This document shows, one piece after another, positions 1-5,918 of a DNA stretch of 7,969 nt. The translations under genes were made by a program, and so were the position numbers. A model generated the notes under the pieces. That model had not been told where the DNA came from and made no database searches. It worked only from the letters and a program-made list of their open reading frames with translations. Every line of letters begins with the position of its first letter. Position 1 is the stretch's first letter. The DNA comes from Bacteroidales bacterium (GTDB taxonomy: Bacteria > Bacteroidota > Bacteroidia > Bacteroidales > UBA10428), in NCBI GenBank assembly GCA_016926235.1, contig JAFGOZ010000057.1, positions 1 to 7,969 on the forward strand, written 5' to 3'.

Positions 1-698
1 AGCCCGATGAAGACATAAATTATTGGTATTGCCTTTTTATTTCAGGAGGAACGGCCATTTTAATCACTACCATTTATGAAGGCATTGATTTTTTCAGACA
101 CTGGAAGCAATATATAATAAGGGCCGAACAGATTGAAAAAGCGAACCTGGTTGCCAAATATGAGACTCTCAAAAAACAGGTTCACCCGCATTTTCTTTTT
201 AACGGGTTAAATACACTTATTGGTTTAATTGAAAACAAAGATCCAAAAGCCTCACAGTATGCACAAAACCTTGCCGATTTTTTAAAACAGTTACTTAGTT
301 TGCAAAATCAAGAACTTATTACTTTAAGTGAAGAATTGCAGATGGTAAATCAATACAGATTTATACAACAAGTGAGATTTAACAACACCTTGAAAATTAA
401 AATAGATGTTGATAAAGCATTAAATAACAAGCAACTTCCTCCTTTAGCTATTCAGATGCTTGTTGAGAATGCCATCAAGCATAATATTACTTCACAAAGT
501 AAGCCATTGAATATTCAAATTAAAAACATTGATTCAATGATTTTAGAGGTTACCAATAACCTGCAACCAAAGAAGAGTGAGCATTCAGCAAAAGTAGGAT
601 TAAAAAATATGGAAGAAAGGTACAAATACATTACAGATAGAAAGGTTGAAATAATAAAAAATTCTGATAGTTTTACAGTTAAAATACCTTTAATATAA
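1..698 (+). CDS. LytS/YehU-type sensor histidine kinase, 3' part (5' end outside window)
   Basis: The frame is open from base 3 to the TAA at 696-698, giving 231 C-terminal residues; the start lies upstream. In order: the end of a transmembrane segment (partial residues about 10-25), a short linker helix, the His_kinase domain (PF06580) with the H-box HPHFLFN (phosphoacceptor His at bases 189-191), then an ATPase domain with the N-box LVENAIKHN and the G-box GLKNMEERY. The classical DxGxG box is replaced by 'VTNNLQ', which I recall as usual in Bacteroidota LytS-like kinases. Known of the family: a membrane-anchored kinase autophosphorylates on His and passes phosphate to a LytTR regulator, and the gene 10 bases downstream encodes one. 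The signal sensed cannot be told because the sensor part is missing. A TTG at base 300 opens a shorter frame, but it lies after the H-box and is not a real start. Confidence 0.93.
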   Translation, partial: PDEDINYWYCLFISGGTAILITTIYEGIDFFRHWKQYIIRAEQIEKANLVAKYETLKKQVHPHFLFNGLNTLIGLIENKDPKASQYAQNLADFLKQLLSLQNQELITLSEELQMVNQYRFIQQVRFNNTLKIKIDVDKALNNKQLPPLAIQMLVENAIKHNITSQSKPLNIQIKNIDSMILEVTNNLQPKKSEHSAKVGLKNMEERYKYITDRKVEIIKNSDSFTVKIPLI

Positions 699-708
699 AT
701 TGCTCTAA

Positions 709-1479
709 ATGAAAGTTTTAATAATTGAAGACGAACTCATTGCTGCAAACAGATTGAGAACCCAGTTATTGGAATTACGACCGGATTATTTCATTTTAAA
801 AATTATTGACAGCGTAGAAGACAGCATTCATTGGTTCCAGACAAATCCTCATCCGGATGTTGTTTTTCTGGATATTCAACTTTCCGACGGAATAAGCTTT
901 GAAATATTTGAGAAGGTAAAAACTGACAGCCTCATCATTTTTACTACTGCATTTGATGAATATGCCATCCGGGCTTTTGAATTACATGCTGTGGATTATT
1001 TGCTAAAACCTATATCTATTGAAAAACTATCCCAGGCTATTGACAAACTTGAAAAGCATCAGAATGCTTTTAATAGTGGCAGCCATATAAGCCAGTTAAA
1101 CTCGTTGTTACAGACATTCAAAAATAAAGATCGAACACCTTACAGAATAAGATTTTTAATTAATAAAAATGACGGATATGTGCCTGTCCTTGCAGAGGAT
1201 ATTGCATATTTTTATACCCAAAATGACAACCTGTACTTAATTACTAAAAAAGGAGATTCTCATGTTCTTAACTTTACCTTGGAAGCATTACAAGAAGAGC
1301 TTGATCCCCTAAGATTTTGGAGAGCAAACCGATCATATCTTGTTTCTTCGGATTGTATTGTAAAGGCACATAATTACTTTAACTACCGGATCAAATTGGA
1401 AATTCATCCTAAACCTTCTGAAGATGTCATCATTAGCCGACAACGTGTTAATAATTTTAAGAAATGGTTTAACCGCTAA
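709..1479 (+). CDS. LytTR-family response regulator (REC + LytTR DNA-binding domain)
   Basis: The product has 256 residues, the usual length for the family. Residues 1-120 are a receiver domain: acidic pocket E7/D8, phosphoacceptor D55 in 'VVFLDIQLSDG', switch Thr in 'FTTAFDEYA' (T79/T80), and K100-P101 in 'DYLLKP'. Residues about 147-254 are a LytTR domain, with the diagnostic 'RFWRANRSYLV' and the closing 'IISRQRVNNFKKW'. LytTR proteins bind DNA through a beta-fold, usually at two direct half-sites about two turns apart. The ATG follows the kinase stop by 10 bases with no Shine-Dalgarno sequence, typical for Bacteroidota, so kinase and regulator are almost certainly co-transcribed partners. 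The regulated genes cannot be named from the sequence. The fold resembles E. coli BtsR/YehT, but orthology is not claimed. Confidence 0.95.
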   Translation: MKVLIIEDELIAANRLRTQLLELRPDYFILKIIDSVEDSIHWFQTNPHPDVVFLDIQLSDGISFEIFEKVKTDSLIIFTTAFDEYAIRAFELHAVDYLLKPISIEKLSQAIDKLEKHQNAFNSGSHISQLNSLLQTFKNKDRTPYRIRFLINKNDGYVPVLAEDIAYFYTQNDNLYLITKKGDSHVLNFTLEALQEELDPLRFWRANRSYLVSSDCIVKAHNYFNYRIKLEIHPKPSEDVIISRQRVNNFKKWFNR

Positions 1480-1527
1480 GAAAATTTAAACTGTAACTTA
1501 CTAGGTAACTATAAGAATTAAAATTTA

Positions 1528-1866
1528 TTAAGCATAGCTCTTTATACAATCATCGAGCGTGTTGTAGATTTCAAATACATTGTGAAGCTGCAGAAGCTTA
1601 AATAGTTCCATAACTTCAGAGGCAATGTTGCACAATTTGAATGAACCGGAGTTATTATTAGCTGTCTTCATTGCTGATAAAAACACCCCAAATCCTGAGC
1701 TGTCAACAAATTTCACCCCGTCAAGGTTAAGAATAAGATCGGTGTTAGGATTACTCAATAGCTTTTTAAGTTCTTCCTTTACAGGCTCAGCAATAAGGGC
1801 ATTAAACCTGGATACATTGTTGAATGAAACGACTAAAACCCCATTAATTCTTTCTGTAGTAAGCAT
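1528..1866 (-). CDS. Single-domain STAS protein (anti-sigma factor antagonist type)
   Basis: The product is 112 residues, the whole length being one STAS domain as in SpoIIAA/RsbV. The core 'LNLDGVKFVDSSGFGVFL' carries the DSSG motif; by analogy with SpoIIAA Ser58, the phosphorylated residue would be S56. Known of the family: the unphosphorylated form binds a Ser/Thr kinase/anti-sigma factor, and a PP2C (SpoIIE-like) phosphatase reactivates it. Neither partner is in this window. The gene starts 9 bases after the HPt stop on the same strand, so the two form an operon. The ATG at 1866 lies directly before 'LTTERINGVLVVSF', the expected first beta-strand, so no N-terminal extension is needed. 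An open frame on the opposite strand (1625-1879) is only its shadow. In Bacteroidota such proteins may act in partner switching unrelated to sigma factors. Confidence 0.92.
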   Translation of the reverse strand: MLTTERINGVLVVSFNNVSRFNALIAEPVKEELKKLLSNPNTDLILNLDGVKFVDSSGFGVFLSAMKTANNNSGSFKLCNIASEVMELFKLLQLHNVFEIYNTLDDCIKSYA

Positions 1867-1875
1867 GTTTATGTA

Positions 1876-2220
1876 TTAATTATTTTGTTCGGAAAACTCA
1901 TTTAATTCCTTCATAGCAATGTCACATGTAGTAACAAATCTGTCAATGTAATCAGGATACTTATCAGTATCTAATGATTCCAATGCTTTTAGTTCAAGTT
2001 CTTTAAGTGTAGCAGCCATATCCTCCATTCCCATAATTGCTACCGATGATTTTGCTTTATGGGCAATATTTGCCAACAACTTCCATTCCTTTGCCTCCAG
2101 GCACCTTTTCATTTCTTCGGTATACTCGGCTACCTGTCCATTGAACAGATCTATCATCTCCTTAATAACTGATGCATTTCCATCCGTCATCTTCTTTAGG
2201 TATGTTAAGTTCGTTACCAT
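1876..2220 (-). CDS. Stand-alone HPt (histidine phosphotransfer) protein
   Basis: The product has 114 residues, about one HPt four-helix bundle. The signature 'IAHKAKSSVAIMGM' puts the phosphoaccepting His at residue 54, with the usual small and basic residues after it. The N-terminus ('LTYLKKMTDGNASVIKEMIDLF') is the typical first helix, which supports the ATG at 2220. A purine-rich GGGGAG lies 3 bases before that ATG, rather close for a ribosome site. There is no kinase, receiver or ATPase domain, so it must relay phosphate between a hybrid histidine kinase and a response regulator encoded elsewhere, or possibly the LytTR regulator nearby. It is the first gene of a two-gene unit with the STAS gene. 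A TAnnTTTG element lies about 70 bases upstream on the same strand. The domain call is secure; the pathway is unknown. Confidence 0.93.
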   Translation of the reverse strand: MVTNLTYLKKMTDGNASVIKEMIDLFNGQVAEYTEEMKRCLEAKEWKLLANIAHKAKSSVAIMGMEDMAATLKELELKALESLDTDKYPDYIDRFVTTCDIAMKELNEFSEQNN

Positions 2221-2292
2221 CTGCTCCCCGTATTTATTTTGCTATTAATGAAGGTAAAGATAATAGTTTGATGCTAATTATGAAACACACAA

Positions 2293-2300
2293 CAAAATTA
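2293..2300 (-). promoter_or_regulatory. Candidate Bacteroidota -7 promoter box for the HPt-STAS unit
   Basis: Read on the minus strand this is TAATTTTG, an exact match to the Bacteroidota -7 consensus TAnnTTTG. It is 72 bases upstream of the HPt start and points the right way. No TTG is found at the usual upstream spacing of about 17-23 bases, so the promoter is only half supported, and an 8-base match can arise by chance in AT-rich DNA. Confidence 0.4.
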
Positions 2301-2388
2301 TTTTAAGGAATTTATTGAATAACCCTTGTTATATGATATCTCAAATGAATTGTTCATTATAAATTTATAAAAAATTAAATATATTTAA

Positions 2389-2396
2389 TACTTTTA
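2389..2396 (+). promoter_or_regulatory. Weak candidate -7 box for the TPR/PorE-like unit
   Basis: TACTTTTA matches TAnnTTTG at five of the six defined positions and ends 33 bases before the TPR gene's ATG. No TTG lies at the expected upstream distance; the nearest is at 2350. It is the best candidate I found in the 209-base divergent region (2221-2429), which is otherwise very AT-rich and shows no clear repeats or hairpins. Confidence 0.2.
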
Positions 2397-2429
2397 GTGC
2401 GTATTTATTAAGCTACATATAATTACACT

Positions 2430-3488
2430 ATGAAAAGATATATCCTTTTTAGCGTATTTTCCATACTTCTATTCAACTTTCTGTCGGCGCAGGAACCGGG
2501 AAATGTTGATGAAAGTGTGAAACGCAAAAAACTGAAAGATGCCCAAAATGCATACAATAATGGTATTACCAAAATTAATGCCGGAGACCTTCAAAGCGCT
2601 ATCTACGATTTCACAAAAGCCATTGAAAATAAACCGGACTTTGACCTTGCTTACCTGCAACGGGGTAAAATAAATTTTGACCTGGGTAACATCGCAACAT
2701 CCCTTGAAGATATCAACAAGGCTCTTAGTATTAATGGTAATCTCGGTGAAGCATATTTCTGCAGAGGTTTTGTTCAATTTTCGAGAGACACTGCTTTTGA
2801 TCCTCTGCCAGATTTCAATTTAGCTATTGAAAAAGGATATCAAAAATCTTTTGTTTATTATTATTTAGGTTTAGTTAAAGCGCTAAATAAAGACTATAAC
2901 GGGGCTATACAGGATTTTACCAAAGCAATTGACCTGCAGTCAAATTATTCTTATGCATACCATGACAGAGCAAGTACCAAGCGCCAGCTTGGAGATTACC
3001 AGGGCGCCAATTATGACTATAAACAATCGATCAACTATAATCCCAACTTTGTACTGGCTCATAACAACCTGGGACAAATAAAAAAGATAACAGGGGATTT
3101 TCAGGGATCAATAGCGGATTTCACTTCTTCCATAAATCTGGATAAAGATTATTACCTGGCTATCAATAACCGGGGCACTTCCCGTTATCAATTAGGTGAT
3201 TACGAAGGTGCGATGGAGGATTTTAACACAGTGATTTTTATTAAAGAGGCCTTCGCATTTGCCCATAATAACCTGGGTATAGTATATGTAAAAATGGAAA
3301 AGCTGGACGATGCCATAAAAAGCTTTGATAAAGCAATAAAACTGGATAGTCAGTTTGGACTTGCTTACATGAACAGAGGGTTTGCCAAAGAACTTAAAGG
3401 AGACCTGGAAGGAGCATGTACCGACTGGAAAATGGCTGAATCCCTGGGTGTAGAAGAAATAGTAAAGTACCTTAAAGAATGTAAATAA
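2430..3488 (+). CDS. Exported tetratricopeptide-repeat protein, nine TPRs
   Basis: The product has 352 residues. Residues 1-20 form a signal peptide (MKRYILF..., hydrophobic core, 'FLSA'), probably cleaved before Gln21, which fits the Bacteroidota Q-rule. From about residue 37 to 342 the chain is nine consecutive 34-residue TPR units with almost no linker (for example 'AIQDFTKAIDLQSN' ending the fourth). The third is the most divergent ('FSRDTAFDPLPDF'). The protein ends with 'GACTDWKMAESLGVEEIVKYLKECK', a capping form often seen on Bacteroidota TPR proteins. TPR arrays of this kind are scaffolds for protein binding; here the site would be periplasmic or on the cell surface. Only 17 bases separate it from the PorE-like gene, so the two probably share a transcript and may interact. 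No enzymatic motif is visible and the specific partner is inferred from position only. Confidence 0.93.
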   Translation: MKRYILFSVFSILLFNFLSAQEPGNVDESVKRKKLKDAQNAYNNGITKINAGDLQSAIYDFTKAIENKPDFDLAYLQRGKINFDLGNIATSLEDINKALSINGNLGEAYFCRGFVQFSRDTAFDPLPDFNLAIEKGYQKSFVYYYLGLVKALNKDYNGAIQDFTKAIDLQSNYSYAYHDRASTKRQLGDYQGANYDYKQSINYNPNFVLAHNNLGQIKKITGDFQGSIADFTSSINLDKDYYLAINNRGTSRYQLGDYEGAMEDFNTVIFIKEAFAFAHNNLGIVYVKMEKLDDAIKSFDKAIKLDSQFGLAYMNRGFAKELKGDLEGACTDWKMAESLGVEEIVKYLKECK

Positions 3489-3505
3489 CCCGAAAACCTT
3501 TACCT

Positions 3506-5575
3506 ATGAGATATATCCGATTTATTTTTTTCGCATTCCTGATAAGCTGCTTAAGTTTTACAGCTTTATTGGCCCAAAGCCATATACGGATTAAGAAAAG
3601 TGAATTCAAAATAAAGGATGATGGCTTCAATACAGCCTGGAAATCAATAAAAAGAGGGGACAAACTATTTGACCAGGGAAAAGGGACATTCCGCATGGCC
3701 CGTGATAATTATCTTTATGCCTATTCTTACAATCCAAATAATGCCGAGTTAAACTTAAAAGTTGGGATAAGCTATTTATATACTGACAACAAATACGAAG
3801 CTATTAAATACCTTCAAAAAGCCTATACTTTAAAACCTGATGTTACATGGGATATACATTACCTGCTCGGAAGGGCCCACCATATGGTTTACGAATATGA
3901 TGAAGCCATTGAAGAATACATGAAATTTCAAAATGATGCTACACTTAAGGAACTCAGGGATTGGGATGTAAATATTGGCAAATTAATAAAAGAATGTGAG
4001 ACAGGAAAAATATTGATGAATACCCCCGTCCGTGTTATTATTTCCAACCTTGGTGAGCAGGTAAACTCTGATGGAGACGACTACTGCCCTGTTCTTACCA
4101 GGGATGATGATGTACTTTATTTTTCCTCAAGAAGAAAAAATGCTAAAAAAGATAAGCGTAGCCCTGTGGATAACAAATACTATGAAAATGTATACGCTTC
4201 ATTCCAAAAAAATGGACAATGGAGCAGGGCATTCAGGCTTGACAAACCGGTAAATGATGAGCATAACAATTCGGTTGTAGAAATATCCAGGGACGGAAAA
4301 ACCATGTACCTCTACAATGGTTTTAAAAATGGAGGTGATATACTCTATACTACGAAAAATAAAAAAGCAGAGTGGAAGAAACCTAAACCTGTGCCAAAAA
4401 TCAACAGCAAATACAGGGAATCATCGATGTGCTTGTCGGCTAATGAAAAAACCATCTTTTTTGTCAGTAACCGAAAAAAGGAGACTTTTGGAGGCAAAGA
4501 TATTTTTGTAACTCACAAAAACTATAAAGGTAAATGGGAACGACCAGTTAATATTGGCCCAAACCTTAATACAGAATATGACGAAGAATGTGTAGCTCTT
4601 CATCCCAATGATTCTATTTTATATTTTAGTTCCAAAGGTCATGACGGAATGGGCGGATATGACATTTTTATGTCACAAATGAGTGAAGGAGGTGGATGGA
4701 AAGACCCGGTAAATATCGGATATCCTATTAATACTTCTGATGATGATATATTTTACAGGGTGGCCAAGAACGGTAAATACTCTTACTACTCTGCTAATAG
4801 AGAAAATAGTCAGGGAGAAAAAGATATTTACAGAGTAACCTTCCTTGGCGAAGAGAAGGAAATGATCATGGGAACTGTTGATGTTTTATGGGCAGGGATA
4901 GCCTATCCTGCAAAATCTATATTTTTTGAACCTCCAATTCCTATAAAAGTTGATACAACGTTGCTCCTTAAAGGAAAAGTGCTTGACTCTGAAAGCCAGA
5001 ATCCCATTGTAGCTAAAATGGAAGTCATTGATAATGCTAACAATAAGGTTATTGCTACCGCTGTTTCTGGTTCTGATGGTGCATATAAAATAAACCTTCC
5101 CGAAAAGAAAAACTATGCCATTGAAATCCTTGCCAGAGGATACCTGTTCTTCCTTGAAGTAATGGACTTAATGTCTGAGCCCTCCAATGAGGTAATTGAA
5201 AAGAATTTCTTGTTGGAAAGTGTTGAAGTTGGAGCCAAGGTAGTGTTGAAGAATATTTTCTTTGAAACTGGCAAATCTACCCTCAAATCAGAGTCTTATT
5301 ACGAATTAAACAATATTATCAGGTTCCTGCAGGAAAACCCTTCTTTACGTCTTGAAATTTCCGGACATACAGATAATGTAGGATCGGCTAAAACCAACCA
5401 GAAGTTATCTGAAGCACGTGCAAAAGCCGTGGTTGACTACCTTGTTGCCAATGGCATACCGGCCTCTAATCTAACCTATGCAGGGTATGGTTTCGATCAG
5501 CCGGTTGCACCCAATACTACAGCTGAAGGAAGGGCTCTTAACCGCAGGGTTGAATTTAAGATTTTGAGTAAGTAA
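3506..5575 (+). CDS. PorE-like OmpA-family protein (TPR + PD40 propeller + CRD + OmpA C-terminal domain)
   Basis: The product has 689 residues. In order: signal peptide (1-23 or so); TPR-like helices (about 44-144); a beta-propeller of about five PD40-type blades (around 192-210, 253-283, 303-337, 358-390 and 411-444, for example 'ILYFSSKGHDGMGGYDIFMS'); a carboxypeptidase regulatory-like fold (about 486-550, 'LLLKGKVLDSESQNP...DGAYKINLP'); and an OmpA C-terminal peptidoglycan-binding domain (about 575-689). The diaminopimelate-binding pair is intact: D623 in 'GHTDNVGS' and R638 in 'LSEARAK', 15 residues apart as in OmpA. This order and length match PorE (PG1058) of the Porphyromonas gingivalis type IX secretion system, which ties it to peptidoglycan. 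Bacteroidota genomes carry several such paralogues, so PorE-like is safer than PorE. The signal peptide holds both a lipobox-like LISC (C15) and a signal peptidase I site before Gln24. The gene is second in a unit with the TPR gene. Confidence 0.9.
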   Translation: MRYIRFIFFAFLISCLSFTALLAQSHIRIKKSEFKIKDDGFNTAWKSIKRGDKLFDQGKGTFRMARDNYLYAYSYNPNNAELNLKVGISYLYTDNKYEAIKYLQKAYTLKPDVTWDIHYLLGRAHHMVYEYDEAIEEYMKFQNDATLKELRDWDVNIGKLIKECETGKILMNTPVRVIISNLGEQVNSDGDDYCPVLTRDDDVLYFSSRRKNAKKDKRSPVDNKYYENVYASFQKNGQWSRAFRLDKPVNDEHNNSVVEISRDGKTMYLYNGFKNGGDILYTTKNKKAEWKKPKPVPKINSKYRESSMCLSANEKTIFFVSNRKKETFGGKDIFVTHKNYKGKWERPVNIGPNLNTEYDEECVALHPNDSILYFSSKGHDGMGGYDIFMSQMSEGGGWKDPVNIGYPINTSDDDIFYRVAKNGKYSYYSANRENSQGEKDIYRVTFLGEEKEMIMGTVDVLWAGIAYPAKSIFFEPPIPIKVDTTLLLKGKVLDSESQNPIVAKMEVIDNANNKVIATAVSGSDGAYKINLPEKKNYAIEILARGYLFFLEVMDLMSEPSNEVIEKNFLLESVEVGAKVVLKNIFFETGKSTLKSESYYELNNIIRFLQENPSLRLEISGHTDNVGSAKTNQKLSEARAKAVVDYLVANGIPASNLTYAGYGFDQPVAPNTTAEGRALNRRVEFKILSK

Positions 5576-5580
5576 TTAGG

Positions 5581-5608
5581 GCTATTAGCTTTTGGTTATT
5601 GGCTTTTG
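5581..5608. repeat. Two-copy 14-bp imperfect tandem repeat
   Basis: GCTATTAGCTTTTG (5581-5594) is followed directly by GTTATTGGCTTTTG (5595-5608), identical at 12 of 14 positions. A decayed third copy may follow (GCTTGGTTTG from 5609). It begins 5 bases after the PorE-like stop codon. Function is unknown; simple GGCTTTTGG-type repeats between genes are, as far as I recall, common in Bacteroidota. Confidence 0.6.
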
Positions 5609-5644
5609 GCTTGGTTTGTATTTTGTTATTACAACTGGGGATGT

Positions 5645-5812
5645 TTACAGTTAATTATTGCATACTTACATCCTGTTTTTTTGAAGTTACAGTTTATTTT
5701 TGAGTAGTAACAGTCTATTTTTAAATACTTACACCATATTTTAAAATATTAACATCCTGTTTTTGTATGCTAACACCGGATTTTTAAATACCAACAACCT
5801 GTTTTTAGAATC
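5645..5812. repeat. Array of eight 21-bp tandem repeats with phased T-tracts
   Basis: Eight units of exactly 21 bp start at 5645, 5666, 5687, 5708, 5729, 5750, 5771 and 5792. Each opens with TTACA or TAACA (the last with CAACA), continues with a variable CCTG-like core, then a T-tract at unit positions 11-15, then a tail often reading AAATAC. Units 2-8 have four to seven T in the same place; the first unit is the most decayed (TTATT). The spacing never slips, although the sequence differs between units by many substitutions. There are no spacers, so it is not CRISPR. A period of 21 bp is two turns of B-DNA, so the T-tracts lie on one face, the arrangement known to bend DNA. On the minus strand most units also spell a degenerate heptapeptide containing KN, but stops interrupt four of the eight. 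It ends 106 bases before the WD40-like start. Confidence 0.9.
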
Positions 5813-5883
5813 CCATTCCCTGAAACATTCAAATAAAATCCCATATTAATGAATTTTCTGAACTCAATCTATAAAAAAATCAT

Positions 5884-5891
5884 TAAATTTA
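5884..5891 (+). promoter_or_regulatory. Weak candidate -7 box for the WD40-like gene
   Basis: TAAATTTA matches TAnnTTTG except for the last base and ends 27 bases before the ATG at 5919. There is no TTG in the expected upstream window. In DNA this AT-rich such a match is weak, so it is recorded only as the best candidate in the leader. Confidence 0.15.
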
Positions 5892-5918
5892 TTAGAGTAT
5901 AGATTAAAACTTCAGAGT

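Larger units (their letters stand above)
5576..5918. other. 343-base gene-free region between the PorE-like and WD40-like genes
   Basis: No credible coding frame is seen on either strand. From left to right it holds a short 14-bp repeat (5581-5608), a 36-base stretch without pattern, the eight-unit 21-bp array (5645-5812), and a 106-base AT-rich leader before the WD40-like gene. No GC-rich hairpin followed by a T-run is visible, so transcription of the upstream unit may end inside the T-rich array or by another mechanism. Confidence 0.7.

Noticed and set aside
1480..1527. Terminator between the convergent LytTR and STAS genes
   Set aside because: Only a 4-bp stem (TTAC-TAG-GTAA) and two GTAACT copies 13 bases apart are visible; there is no stable hairpin or T-run.
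1625..1879. 84-codon open frame on the plus strand
   Set aside because: It lies wholly antisense to the well-supported STAS gene and has no recognisable protein features.
2469..2777. 102-codon open frame on the minus strand
   Set aside because: It is antisense to the signal peptide and first TPRs of a clear gene; its length follows from the coding bias of that gene.
3472..3696. 74-codon open frame on the minus strand across the TPR/PorE-like junction
   Set aside because: It is antisense to two strong genes, with no promoter or homology signal.
4071..4603. Short frames inside the PD40 propeller on both strands
   Set aside because: They are out-of-frame shadows of the PorE-like gene, which is continuous and domain-supported here.
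5645..5812. CRISPR array
   Set aside because: The units abut with no unique spacers, and the repeats are degenerate and too short; no cas genes are present.
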